This document shows positions 1 to 8,655 of a stretch of 34,126 nt of DNA, in pieces. The notes beneath the pieces are model-generated. The model saw nothing but the letters and a program-made list of their open reading frames with translations. It searched no databases and had not been told where the DNA came from. Position numbers and translations under genes: made by a program. The stretch is from Pseudomonadota bacterium (GTDB taxonomy: Bacteria > Pseudomonadota > Alphaproteobacteria > Micropepsales > Micropepsaceae), in contig JAFECN010000090.1 in assembly GCA_018242145.1 (NCBI GenBank), positions 1 to 34,126 of the forward strand, written 5' to 3'. The stretch's first letter is position 1. Each line of letters starts with the position of its first letter.

Positions 1-359
1 CCGGTTTCCGGATCGACATCGGCGAAGACGATCTCCGCGCCGTTCATGTGCGGCGCGCTGGCCGTGGCGAGGAATGTGATGGCCGGAACGATGACCTTTG
101 TGCCCGGACCGAGATTCAGCGCGCGCGTGGCCATGTGCAGGGCGGCGGTGCCGTTGGCGCAGACCGCGGCATGTTTGGCTCCGACCGTGGCGGCCAGCGC
201 CTGCTCGAAGCGATCGACATAAGGGCCGGTGGTGAGAAGATCGCCGCGCAGAGCTTCGACCACCGCGGCGATATCGTCTTCCTCGATGAGCTGGCGCCCA
301 TAGGGCAGGAAGGCATTGGGCAGAGCCTTCGGCTCCGCGCGGCGCGCCGGCGCGCTCAT
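1..359 (-). CDS. pseC: PseC-type aminotransferase, N-terminal 119 residues (cut by window edge)
   Basis: This is a PLP-dependent DegT/DnrJ/EryC1/StrS sugar aminotransferase. In the pathway PseC aminates C4 of the 4-keto sugar made by PseB (UDP-2-acetamido-2,6-dideoxy-beta-L-arabino-hexos-4-ulose). The visible residues begin MSAPARRAEPK and carry the family opening LPYGRQLIEEDD, then LTTGPYVDRFE and CANGTAALHMA, which helps form the PLP pocket. The catalytic lysine would lie beyond the left edge. The start ATG overlaps the pseB stop by 4 nt (ATGA, 356-359), so the two are translationally coupled. The Caulobacter equivalent is FlmB. A related aminotransferase of a legionaminic or perosamine pathway is possible, but the pseB partner favours PseC. 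Confidence 0.85.
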   Translation of the reverse strand, partial: MSAPARRAEPKALPNAFLPYGRQLIEEDDIAAVVEALRGDLLTTGPYVDRFEQALAATVGAKHAAVCANGTAALHMATRALNLGPGTKVIVPAITFLATASAPHMNGAEIVFADVDPET

Positions 360-1450
360 GCGAAAGCGTGCATCAGAAGCGACTGCAATCCGCGCGCGTC
401 CAGGCGCTCCGGATTGTTGTCGCTGGAATAGGCGAAGCCTTCCGGCACGGGCTTGGCGCCGCGGTGCAGATAGGCATCCCGGATATTGTGCGCGAAGCTC
501 GCGAGGATCATGAAACGGTCTTCAATCTCGACCGTCCAGCGGGAATCGTCCGCCGGGATCATGGTTTCATGCAGCTTCTCGCCCGGACGGATGCCAACCA
601 CTTTCTGCGCGATCTTGGGGCCGATGAGGCTGGCAAGCTGCGGGATGGTGGTGGACGGGATCTTGGGCACGAAGATCTCGCCGCCCTGGCTCATCTCCAT
701 GCTGGAGAGCACGAAGTTCACGCCCTGCGTCAGCGTGATCCAGAAGCGCGTCATGCGTTCGTCGGTGATCGGGAATTCCGTGGCACCTTCGTTCACCAGC
801 TTCTGGAAAAACGGAACGACGCTGCCGCGCGAGCCGAACACATTGCCATAGCGCACAACGGCGAATTTGGTGCCATCGGCGCCGGAAAGGTTGTTGGCGG
901 CGACGAATATCTTGTCGGAAGCGAGCTTGGAGGCGCCGTAAAGGTTGACCGGATTGGCCGCCTTGTCGGTGGAAAGCGCGATCACCTTGCGCACATTGCG
1001 CGCCAACGCCGCGGACACGACATTCTCCGCGCCCATGACATTGGTGCGGATACATTCGAAGGGATTGTATTCGGCGGTCGGAACCTGCTTCAGCGCCGCG
1101 GCGTGGATCACATAGTCGATGTCGCGCATCGCAAGCTCAAGACGGTCGCGGTCGCGCACATCGCCGATGAAATAGCGCATGAACGGATACTGATCCATCG
1201 GGAACGTCTGCTGCATCTCGTACTGCTTCAGCTCATCGCGGCTGAAAATGACGAGGCGGCGCGGCTTGTAGTGCTCGATCACCGTCTTGACGAAATGCTT
1301 GCCGAAGGAGCCCGTGCCGCCGGTGACGAGCACGCCCTTGCCGTTCAGATCGAGCCAGGGCTGCGCGAAATCGCGAAGACCGCAAGCCGGTGCTTCGATT
1401 TCGGCATCGTTGGAAACCGGCAAATAGATTTTGGCCGCGCGCTGCGCCAT
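356..1450 (-). CDS. pseB: PseB, UDP-GlcNAc 4,6-dehydratase (inverting)
   Basis: This extended-SDR enzyme takes UDP-GlcNAc through 4,6-dehydration and C5 inversion, the first step to pseudaminic acid (the Caulobacter homologue is FlmA). The Rossmann motif TGGTGSFG is at residues 43-50. The family's STDK replaces the usual serine region at 160-163, and YGASK at 171-175 supplies the Tyr and Lys. RYGNVFGSRGS and GEIFVPK follow. At 364 aa it carries about 33 extra N-terminal residues compared with typical PseB, which starts just before the Rossmann strand. The ATG at 1450 has GAGGGG upstream, so I keep it. A 60-nt gap separates it from the GH57-like gene. Confidence 0.93.
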   Translation of the reverse strand: MAQRAAKIYLPVSNDAEIEAPACGLRDFAQPWLDLNGKGVLVTGGTGSFGKHFVKTVIEHYKPRRLVIFSRDELKQYEMQQTFPMDQYPFMRYFIGDVRDRDRLELAMRDIDYVIHAAALKQVPTAEYNPFECIRTNVMGAENVVSAALARNVRKVIALSTDKAANPVNLYGASKLASDKIFVAANNLSGADGTKFAVVRYGNVFGSRGSVVPFFQKLVNEGATEFPITDERMTRFWITLTQGVNFVLSSMEMSQGGEIFVPKIPSTTIPQLASLIGPKIAQKVVGIRPGEKLHETMIPADDSRWTVEIEDRFMILASFAHNIRDAYLHRGAKPVPEGFAYSSDNNPERLDARGLQSLLMHAFA

Positions 1451-1510
1451 GAGAAAGGCCCCTCGTTAGCGGACCAATCGTTGCCGAATAGGGTTAAAAA
1501 TATCGGAAGA

Positions 1511-3571
1511 TCATGCCGCCGATATACCAAAGCGGAAGCGGCGCGCGCCGTTTACGAAGGCGCAAGGTTTGCGTGTTTCGTCGAGTTCGAGCGCGGACAA
1601 TTGAAGCTGGCAGAACACGCTGCCCGCCGCGCGGCGATGGGTGAGAAGGCCCAGAAGCGGCGCCGTGGCGCGGTCCACGTCGATGCGCACGCGCGTGTTG
1701 TCATCGCCAAGCTCGGCCCAGCCCTCGGTCATGCCGATGCCGTGGGACGAGGAGACGAGGAAGGACACGGCGGCACCATGATCGACCGCATGTCCGTTAA
1801 GCGAAAAGGTTTCCGCTTCCTTACCGCCATTGTGGGTGGTTAAGGAAAGCTTCGCCCATTCGAACGCGCCGGGCAGCAGCGTGAAATGCCCCATGCGCAG
1901 CGCGCCGCGGCCCCATTCCGTCCAGTCGAACGTGATGTCGAAGTCCACGCGCGGCGCGCGCGAACCGAAGCGCAGCGTTTTGCGGATCGGACCGAGCGGC
2001 GTGGCGATGACGCCCTGCGCGACGACATCGCCATCGTCATCTTTCCAGGCATGCGCCTCGCACCATTCCAGATCGGTGATCTTGTGCTCGCCGGGCGCCT
2101 CGAACACGCAATCGCCGGTGTACCAGTCGGCCTGCAGCGCGATGTCGTCGAAATGGCCATGCCGCAACCCGCCGACGACCGGCGCGGGATGACCCGCGAA
2201 GTGCAGCGACTCGATGGCAAGGCCACGGCGGCGATCGAGGCGGGCTTTCAGCGTGGGGGTCTCGATATCGACATACCGGTCGGCAATCGCCTCCCCCTTG
2301 TGGGGGCGAGTAGTGACAGCGTGCGAGCGGAGAGCGTAGCGATCCGGGTGGGGGGGCAGGTCCATCCCCCCACCCGAAATTTGCGAAGTGCAAATTTCGA
2401 CCTCCCCACAAGGGGGAGGTGATGCGTATTTCGATTCGGCTTCGCGAAGCTGCGTGCAAAACTCTGTCCAGCGCGCATCGGTGATGTGGGTGCGGAAATC
2501 CGACGACCACAGATAGCAGAGATCTTTCCATGCCGCGGCATCGGCGTTGCGTGCAACGAGGCCGTCATGGATGCGCTGGCAGGCGGCGTTGATGGCGATG
2601 TCGTCGCGGCCCGTCACGGCCCAGCGCGCGAGCGCGTATTTGCGCTGCTTCTTCACCGGCACCGGACAGGCGGCGGATTCAAGATGCAGCTTCTGCCGCG
2701 CATCGCGCGTGTCCGTCAGGGACAGCACATCCGACGGCGCAACGAAGGCGAATTCCTTTTCCTGCGCCAGCCGCGCGAAGGCGCGCGCCAGCATGTTCCA
2801 TTCGCCCGTGTCCGCGATCTTCTCCTCGGTCTTGTAGCGGCCGGGACGGAAATCGAAGATCTCCACATCGCTGGCATAGAGGCACAGCGCGCGATCGGTC
2901 TTCGCAAGCTGGGTGCGGACGTAGCCGGCATAATCGTCCAACGCGATATCGCCATGGGCGAAACGCTGCAACTTCTGGAAGGCGACGGTGTTGGTCCAGA
3001 TGAGATCGATGGCGCGCCCGTCGCTGCCGACCGCCTGTTGCGGCAGGTAGCGCGTCTCGCGCGGCCATTCGGGATGCTGCGCGCCCGGATTGTCCCAATC
3101 CATCAGGAGGGCGCGATACCCGGCGTCCAGATAAAGCCCCACAAGCCCCGCCGAATAGGCCTGCTCGTTGACGAGCGCAAGTGAGGGCTGCACACCGAGC
3201 AGGTTCTTATAAACCCGATTGCCGATGCGCAGATTCTCTTCGCTGACACGCGCGGGCACGAGCGGGCCGATGAGCTGGGCATAGCCGGAACCGATCAACT
3301 CCACCTTGCCGGTGGCGATGAGCGCGCGGCAACGGCCGATCCATTCCGGATCGAGCGCGTCGATCACTTCCAGCGTGTAGCCGGTGGCTTCGATCCCGAT
3401 GGGGCCATGTTCGGCGGCCAGATCCAGAAGCGGCCAGTAGCAGCGGCGAATGACCTCGGCGCGCTGCTCCTCCGCGATGGAGGAGAACATGATGTTCAGG
3501 TGAAAGAAGGCGAAGAGATGCAGCGTTCCGTGGAGCGCCGCGACATCGCGCTGGCGGAACGGGGCGTTCAT
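1511..3571 (-). CDS. GH57-like polysaccharide-active protein with an in-frame repeat insertion
   Basis: This 686-aa protein looks like a glycoside hydrolase family 57 / deacetylase-type barrel followed by a beta-sandwich. Barrel motifs are HLN near residue 24, ELIGSGYAQLIGPLVP (91-106), the likely nucleophile in LVNEQ (Glu136) and a DVEIFDF acidic motif (235-241). Residues about 384-428 are encoded by a dispersed palindromic repeat (2290-2419). They start SPPPCGE and look nothing like the flanks, which resume with RYVDIETPTLKARL. The insertion falls at the barrel/sandwich boundary, so the protein may still fold. The start ATG overlaps the ATP-grasp stop by 4 nt. The substrate is unknown. Context suggests a glycan made or trimmed for the flagellum or cell surface. 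Confidence 0.65.
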   Translation of the reverse strand: MNAPFRQRDVAALHGTLHLFAFFHLNIMFSSIAEEQRAEVIRRCYWPLLDLAAEHGPIGIEATGYTLEVIDALDPEWIGRCRALIATGKVELIGSGYAQLIGPLVPARVSEENLRIGNRVYKNLLGVQPSLALVNEQAYSAGLVGLYLDAGYRALLMDWDNPGAQHPEWPRETRYLPQQAVGSDGRAIDLIWTNTVAFQKLQRFAHGDIALDDYAGYVRTQLAKTDRALCLYASDVEIFDFRPGRYKTEEKIADTGEWNMLARAFARLAQEKEFAFVAPSDVLSLTDTRDARQKLHLESAACPVPVKKQRKYALARWAVTGRDDIAINAACQRIHDGLVARNADAAAWKDLCYLWSSDFRTHITDARWTEFCTQLREAESKYASPPPCGEVEICTSQISGGGMDLPPHPDRYALRSHAVTTRPHKGEAIADRYVDIETPTLKARLDRRRGLAIESLHFAGHPAPVVGGLRHGHFDDIALQADWYTGDCVFEAPGEHKITDLEWCEAHAWKDDDGDVVAQGVIATPLGPIRKTLRFGSRAPRVDFDITFDWTEWGRGALRMGHFTLLPGAFEWAKLSLTTHNGGKEAETFSLNGHAVDHGAAVSFLVSSSHGIGMTEGWAELGDDNTRVRIDVDRATAPLLGLLTHRRAAGSVFCQLQLSALELDETRKPCAFVNGARRFRFGISAA
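2290..2419. repeat. Palindromic repeat element inserted inside the GH57-like gene
   Basis: The ends are perfect 16-nt inverted repeats: CCTCCCCCTTGTGGGG at 2290-2305 and its complement at 2404-2419. Inside are two more perfect inverted pairs: CGGGTGGGGGG (2345-2355) with 2366-2376, and GAAATTTGC (2376-2384) with 2390-2398. This multi-hairpin layout matches palindromic repeats dispersed in many alphaproteobacterial genomes, mostly between genes. Here the reading frame stays open through the whole element. Confidence 0.88.
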
Positions 3572-4785
3572 GCCGTTTCGATCCGGATGTGCGAGAGCGC
3601 GTCGTTCGCCGCTTCCAGCGCCGCTTCGCGCGTGGCGCCGGTGGCCAGCACCATGGCGGCGGAGGGCCGCTTGTCTCCCGCGGCGGGAATGACGTCGCCT
3701 TCCTTCGCCGTGACGATGACTTCGGTGATGCCGGGAATTTTGCGCGCTTCGTCCGCGCCCGACACTTTCGTCACCGTCCCCGGATTGGGGAAGGCATAAC
3801 GCTGGATGACGGGGATGCGCGTTTTTGGCGTCAGTTCTTCTGCGGACGGATTTTCGCCCAGCGCGACACGGATGGCGAGACCGACGAAATCGACGCCCGT
3901 GTTGAGCGGAATCTCGCGCGTGCAGAAGAAGCCACCGGAAAGCCGCGCGGCCAATTCGATGACATGCGGCTCGCCCTTGTGGACGACGATATCGCCCTTC
4001 ACCGTGCCGTTGACGATGCCGAGCGCGGATGCGGCCTGCGCCACCACGTCTTTCACCTTCTGCTGGATGTCGTCCGGCAAGTGGCTGGGCAGATCGCCGC
4101 CGTTCTCGATGAAGAACGGCGCATAACGCTCCAGATATTCATAGTTGCGGTCGGAAAAGCCCGGCGTGTGGCAGACGCCATCCACCACGATGCTTTCGGT
4201 GGAGACCTGCGGGCCGGAGAGATATTGCTCGACCATCACCCGGTCGGTGGGCGAATGCTGCTGCGCGAAGTAAAAGGCTTTGCTCAGGTCCTCGACCTGC
4301 TCCACCCGTTGCACGCCGCGGCTGCCGCGCGAATCCACCGGCTTGATGACGAGATTGCGGCCGCGTTCGATGGCGATGCGCTGTAATGCCTGTGGCGTCG
4401 AGACTGGCGCGAACCACGGGATCGGCACGCCCGCGGCGAGGAACCGCTCCTTCATCGCGAGCTTGTCGCAGGCCAGCCGCGCGCTTTCTTCGGAGATACC
4501 GGAAAGGCCGAGCCGCGCGTTCACGGCGGCGACCGTCATCGGCGCATCGGCGGCGACACAGATGGCGCCGTCGATCTTGCGGATCTTGCGCGCAAAGCGC
4601 TCGGCGGCGGCGGCGGTTTCGGACGGCGAATAGACATCGGCAAGAAGAACCGAGTCGGCATGCGCAAAGCCCGGCGCGTGCGGATCGCGATCGGAGACGA
4701 CGACATAAAGCCCCATCTCACGCGCTCGCTTCGCGGCATCCGCGGCTTCGACGCCGCCGGAAACGATGAGGATCGTCTTCTGCAT
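3568..4785 (-). CDS. ATP-grasp ligase
   Basis: This 405-aa ATP-grasp enzyme would join a carboxylate to an amine or similar nucleophile through an acyl-phosphate. An N-terminal Rossmann-like domain starts ILIVSGG (residues 5-11). The ATP-binding core has LVIKPVDSRGSRGV (145-158) and VEQYLSGPQVSTE (185-197). The metal-binding HVIELAARLSGG (274-285) supplies Glu277 and Arg281. The C-terminal domain resembles the PurK/carbamoyl-phosphate-synthase-like group. The start overlaps the SDR stop by 1 nt (TGATG) and the stop overlaps the GH57-like start by 4 nt. The position suggests that it adds an acyl or amino-acid group to the locus sugar. That role is inferred. Confidence 0.8.
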   Translation of the reverse strand: MQKTILIVSGGVEAADAAKRAREMGLYVVVSDRDPHAPGFAHADSVLLADVYSPSETAAAAERFARKIRKIDGAICVAADAPMTVAAVNARLGLSGISEESARLACDKLAMKERFLAAGVPIPWFAPVSTPQALQRIAIERGRNLVIKPVDSRGSRGVQRVEQVEDLSKAFYFAQQHSPTDRVMVEQYLSGPQVSTESIVVDGVCHTPGFSDRNYEYLERYAPFFIENGGDLPSHLPDDIQQKVKDVVAQAASALGIVNGTVKGDIVVHKGEPHVIELAARLSGGFFCTREIPLNTGVDFVGLAIRVALGENPSAEELTPKTRIPVIQRYAFPNPGTVTKVSGADEARKIPGITEVIVTAKEGDVIPAAGDKRPSAAMVLATGATREAALEAANDALSHIRIETA

Positions 4786-5540
4786 CAGAAATACAGCCCG
4801 CCATTCACATTGATGGTCTGCGCGGTGATGTAGGACGACGCATCCGACGCCAGGAACACGGCGGCATCCGCCACCTCCTGTGGCGTGCCCAGCCGCTTGA
4901 GCACGATGCCCTCCGCCGCCTTCTGCACGCTCGCCGCTGCCATGCCCGCCGCTGCCATATCGGAGGCGATGAGGCCCGCAGCGATGGTGTTGGAGCGCAC
5001 ATTATATTGTGCGCCGAAACGGGCGATCACCTGCGCCAGCGAGATCATTCCGGCCTTCGATGCCGCGTAATGCGCGGTGCGCGGGCCGCCATATTGGCCG
5101 CTCACCGAGGAGATGTTCACGATGGCGCCACCGCCCGCTTCCTTCAGCAGCGGCAGGAACACTTGCGCCACGACGAACGGGCCTTTGAGATTGGTGCCGA
5201 CGATCTCGTCCCAGTCGGAATCGCCGATCTGGTCGAAATCCGTGGGCTTGTTGATGCCGGCATTGTTGATGAGGATGGAGATGGCGCCGAACGCCCGCGC
5301 ATCTTTGGCGGCGGCTTCCACGCTTTTGCGATCCGTCACATCCATCGGCAAGGCCAGCGCGCGGCGGCCAAGCTTTTCGATCTGCGCCACAACCTTGTCC
5401 GCTTCGGCACGGTTGCTCTTGTAGGTCAGCACGACATCGGCGCCCGCTTCGGCGAGGCCGAGCGCGATGGCGCGGCCGATGCCGCGGCTGCCGCCGGTGA
5501 CGACGGCGTTCTTCCCGAGAAGCACGAACCGGCTGTTCAT
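4785..5540 (-). CDS. SDR-family oxidoreductase (FabG-like)
   Basis: This 251-aa classical short-chain dehydrogenase/reductase interconverts a carbonyl and an alcohol with NAD(P)H. The cofactor motif TGGSRGIG is at residues 15-22 and NNAG at 92-95. The catalytic residues are Ser145, Tyr158 and Lys162 (YAASK). The C-terminus INVNGGLYF is typical of the family. The ATG at 5540 overlaps the transketolase stop by 4 nt; reading further upstream in this frame only runs through the transketolase gene out of frame. FabG-like annotation would be misleading, because the overlaps tie it to the transketolase and ATP-grasp genes rather than to fatty-acid synthesis. Confidence 0.88.
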   Translation of the reverse strand: MNSRFVLLGKNAVVTGGSRGIGRAIALGLAEAGADVVLTYKSNRAEADKVVAQIEKLGRRALALPMDVTDRKSVEAAAKDARAFGAISILINNAGINKPTDFDQIGDSDWDEIVGTNLKGPFVVAQVFLPLLKEAGGGAIVNISSVSGQYGGPRTAHYAASKAGMISLAQVIARFGAQYNVRSNTIAAGLIASDMAAAGMAAASVQKAAEGIVLKRLGTPQEVADAAVFLASDASSYITAQTINVNGGLYF

Positions 5541-6508
5541 TTCGCCTTCTTCTTGCGGGCGACGGCGCGCCTGGCGGCTTTCGCGATGAAGGGCGCGGTG
5601 AGGCTGAACTGCTCGGCCAGTTCGTCCGGCTCGCCCGAGGCGCCGAACACATCCTTCACGCCGATATATTCGATGGGGCAGGGATGGGATGCCGCGAGCG
5701 ATTCCGCCACGGCGCTGCCGAGGCCGCCGTGGATGTTGTGATCCTCGGCGGTGACGAAACAGCCGGTATGTTTGGCGCAGCGCGCGAGCAGTTCGGAATC
5801 GATGGGCTTGATCGTCGCCATATTGACGACACGCGCCTCGATACCGTCCGCGGCGAGCAATTCGGCGGCTTCCACCGCGCGCGCCACTTCCACGCCGCAG
5901 GCAACGATGGTGACGTCCTTGCCGTCGCGCACGATCTTGCCCTTGCCGATCTCGAAGGTGTGGTCGTCGCCGAACACGCGCTTGGCCGGGCTCCTGCCGG
6001 TGCGCATGTAAACAGGGCCGTCGAATTCCAGCATCGCGCGGGTGGCGAGTTTCATCTCGACGGGATCGGCGGGCGAGATCACCGTCATGCCGGGAATGGC
6101 GCGGAAGGCGGCCATGTCTTCCAGCGCCTGCGCCGAGCCGCCGTCGGGGCCGACATCCAAACCCGGATGCGACGCCACGATCTTGGCGTTGCGCCGCGCA
6201 TAGGCGAGCGACAGGCGCGCCTGCTCCACCGCGCGCAGGCAGAACACCGCGAAGGTGGTGACGATGGGAATGAAGCCGGTCGCCGCGAGGCCGCCGGCGG
6301 CCGCCATCATGTTCTGCTCGGCGATGCCGAACTGGATGAAGCGGTCGGGATGGCTTTTGCGGAAATGGTGCACGCCGGTGCCGCCCGCGATGTCCGCGTC
6401 CAGCACGACGACGTTCTGGAATTCGTCGGCCAGGCCCGAGAGCGCCTTGCCGAAGGCCTCGCGCAGCGAGTCGTTGCCTTGTGCGATCAATGCCGGTGCC
6501 GCGCTCAT
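5537..6508 (-). CDS. Transketolase-like enzyme, C-terminal subunit
   Basis: This 323-aa protein carries the pyrimidine-binding and C-terminal transketolase domains. RFIQFGIAEQNMMAAAGGLA (residues 56-75) holds Glu64, the equivalent of the glutamate that activates the thiamine-diphosphate cofactor. HPGLDVGPDGGSAQALEDMA matches the conserved phosphate/substrate region. It pairs with the N-terminal half just upstream, with a 4-nt overlap at 6505-6508. Split transketolases of this kind are frequent in surface-sugar clusters, where they likely move a two-carbon ketol unit onto an unusual acceptor. The Lys/Arg-rich tail (ARRAVARKKKAK) is a small oddity. Confidence 0.9.
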   Translation of the reverse strand: MSAAPALIAQGNDSLREAFGKALSGLADEFQNVVVLDADIAGGTGVHHFRKSHPDRFIQFGIAEQNMMAAAGGLAATGFIPIVTTFAVFCLRAVEQARLSLAYARRNAKIVASHPGLDVGPDGGSAQALEDMAAFRAIPGMTVISPADPVEMKLATRAMLEFDGPVYMRTGRSPAKRVFGDDHTFEIGKGKIVRDGKDVTIVACGVEVARAVEAAELLAADGIEARVVNMATIKPIDSELLARCAKHTGCFVTAEDHNIHGGLGSAVAESLAASHPCPIEYIGVKDVFGASGEPDELAEQFSLTAPFIAKAARRAVARKKKAK

Positions 6509-7422
6509 GCCAGATACTCCGCAATCTGTTCGCGCGTCGCGCCGAGCGCGCCGAGCGCTTCCTCCGCCTGCGCGCGCGTAAGCTTCACGCTCCCGTGCCA
6601 GGTGGGGATATTCTCCATGTAGGGCACGCCGCGGCCCTTCACCGTATGCGCGATGAGGAGCGACGGGCGGCCATGCGTGGAGGAGGCGCGGCGCAGCGCG
6701 CCCAGGATTTCGGGAATGTCGTGACCGTCGATCTCGATCACCGCCCAGTCGAAGGCGCGGAATTTCGCGGCCAACGGCTCCAGCCGCATGATGTTGGCGT
6801 TGAGATCGTCGCTCTGCATCTTGTTGTAGTCGATGATGGCGCAGAGATTGTCGAGCTGGTGATGCACCGCGCACATCGCCGCTTCCCACACTTCGCCTTC
6901 CTGCAATTCGCCGTCGCCCAAGAGCGTGTAAACGCGCGCCTGCGATTTGTGCAGCTTCAGCCCCATCGCCATGCCGAGCGCGACGGAGAAGCCCTGCCCC
7001 AAGGAGCCGGTGGAGGTTTCCACCCACGGCATGTCGAGCACATGCGGATGGCCCTGGAACGGGCTGTTCAGCTTGCGCAGCTTCAGCGCCTCGCGCTTGT
7101 TGCAGAACCCGTATTGCGCGCCGACGGCATAGAGCGCGGGCGCGGCGTGGCCCTTGGACAGAACGAAACGGTCGCGGTGCGGATCGTTCACCGAGTCCGG
7201 CCAGAAGTTCAGTTCCGCGCCGAACAGGCAGGCGAGAATATCGGCGCAGGACAGCGCGCCGCCGGGATGGCCCGAACCGGCATGATAGATCGACGCGATG
7301 GCATGCTGGCGCACGAAGGCGGCGGAGGCCTGCAGATCGGATACGAGATTGGGCGGCAGCGCCTTCAGCGGCTGCTTGCTTTGCACCGGCGCGCGCCGGT
7401 CGAACGGAATCGGTTGTGCCAT
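6505..7422 (-). CDS. Transketolase-like enzyme, N-terminal subunit
   Basis: This 305-aa subunit carries the diphosphate-binding domain. AGSGHPGGALS is at residues 48-58, SKGHAAPALYA at 89-99, and the ThDP/metal motif GDGELQEGEVWEAA starts at 169 and ends in LCAIIDYN (193-200). I chose the ATG at 7422, which has GAGGGG just upstream and leaves a 19-nt gap to the methyltransferase. A start at 7461 would add 13 residues and overlap that gene. With the adjacent C-terminal subunit it makes a full transketolase of about 628 residues. Being embedded in a sugar-modification operon argues against a role in the pentose phosphate pathway. Confidence 0.9.
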   Translation of the reverse strand: MAQPIPFDRRAPVQSKQPLKALPPNLVSDLQASAAFVRQHAIASIYHAGSGHPGGALSCADILACLFGAELNFWPDSVNDPHRDRFVLSKGHAAPALYAVGAQYGFCNKREALKLRKLNSPFQGHPHVLDMPWVETSTGSLGQGFSVALGMAMGLKLHKSQARVYTLLGDGELQEGEVWEAAMCAVHHQLDNLCAIIDYNKMQSDDLNANIMRLEPLAAKFRAFDWAVIEIDGHDIPEILGALRRASSTHGRPSLLIAHTVKGRGVPYMENIPTWHGSVKLTRAQAEEALGALGATREQIAEYLA

Positions 7423-7441
7423 TAGCCCCTCAACTGCCCCC

Positions 7442-8608
7442 TCAGGCTGCCTGGCGCGCACGCGCCATCAGATCGCTGTAGAAAATGATTTCCGCCTGCG
7501 GCGCGAGGGCCTTCGCCTCGTCCGCGATTTCCTGCGCGAAGCCGCGCGACATGACGATCACCACGCCCGGCTGCGTCTCCGCCAGCGCCGCGGGCTCCAC
7601 CAGCGCGCGGCCATGCCGCTCGCCGACATATTGCTTCAGGTGCTTGTCGATCAGCGCCGACAGCATCGCCGGCTCGAAACCGCCATGGGTGACAAGCGAA
7701 TCGAACAGGCGGCCCGCGCCCCACATCGCCACCTTGCGCGGCGCCATGCGCGCGATGTCGGCGGCGGCGGCGGTGAGCGCGGCCAGATTGCGCGCGCGCG
7801 TGGCGCCATAGGCCGCGATCAGGCGCATTGCTTCGGAAACTTCCAGCGGATCGTCGTCTTTCGCGCGGATGGCTTTGTCCGACTTGCGCGCGACGATGAG
7901 GATATTGGCGCGGTCTTTCGCGTCCGGCGCTTCCACGATGTCGAAGCCCGCGGCGCGGACCATGCGGATCAGCGTGCGCGCGGAGAAATGATAGAGATGC
8001 TTGTCGATGAACCATTCCTCGATCATGTCGCTTTCGTCGAGGATGGCGATGTTGGGCGCATCCAGAACCAGCAAACCGCCGGGTTTCAAAACGCGCCAGT
8101 GATCGGCCAGCACGTCCTGCGGATGGGCGAGATGCTCGATGGTGTGGCAGGAATGGACGATGTCGAAGCGGCCCGTTTCCAGCGCCGCATCCTCGATGCG
8201 CGAGACGATGAGATCGGTGCGCTCCAGATCCTTGCAGGAATCGGCGACGCGCTCATCCGGTTCCAGCGCCAGAATATGCGCGGACGGCGCGGCCTCCAGA
8301 AACGCCTTGACGAAACTGCCGCGATTGGAGCCGACATCGAGCAGCGCAATGTCGCCATTGAAACGGGCATGGCGCGAAAGCGCTTTCATCGCCGCGTCGG
8401 TGCGGAAGGCTTTTCCGTAGCGCACATTGCCCCAGTCGGCGCCGCCGGAAACGGCAGCAGCACGGCGCGGCGCGCGATCGACGCGGGGCAGGCTCTGCAC
8501 GAGCCCGCAATGATTGCAGAGATAAATCTTGAGCCCGCGCGTGGAGCGTTCAGGTTCGTAAACCTGCGTCAGCGTCTCATGGTGGCAGAGTTCGCACGGC
8601 TCGCGCAT
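7442..8608 (-). CDS. Class I SAM methyltransferase with zinc ribbon (sugar C-methyltransferase type)
   Basis: This 388-aa protein has three parts. A Cys4 zinc ribbon has Cys5/Cys8 and Cys31/Cys34 (YLCNHCGLVQ). A SAM-binding Rossmann domain has motif I LLDVGSNRGSF (89-99), then HTIEHLAHP and LKPGGLLVLDAP. The C-terminal domain starts near KVAMWGAGRLFDS. This order matches C-methyltransferases of deoxysugar pathways (TylC3/NovU-like family), which methylate a 4-keto sugar carbon. The substrate cannot be read from sequence. It lies 47 nt after the sulfotransferase and 19 nt before the transketolase, so probably in the same operon. Confidence 0.82.
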   Translation of the reverse strand: MREPCELCHHETLTQVYEPERSTRGLKIYLCNHCGLVQSLPRVDRAPRRAAAVSGGADWGNVRYGKAFRTDAAMKALSRHARFNGDIALLDVGSNRGSFVKAFLEAAPSAHILALEPDERVADSCKDLERTDLIVSRIEDAALETGRFDIVHSCHTIEHLAHPQDVLADHWRVLKPGGLLVLDAPNIAILDESDMIEEWFIDKHLYHFSARTLIRMVRAAGFDIVEAPDAKDRANILIVARKSDKAIRAKDDDPLEVSEAMRLIAAYGATRARNLAALTAAAADIARMAPRKVAMWGAGRLFDSLVTHGGFEPAMLSALIDKHLKQYVGERHGRALVEPAALAETQPGVVIVMSRGFAQEIADEAKALAPQAEIIFYSDLMARARQAA

Positions 8609-8655
8609 GAAAATGGCCGGATAAGTGTTCCCTAACCATCTTTCGCCAGTTGTGC

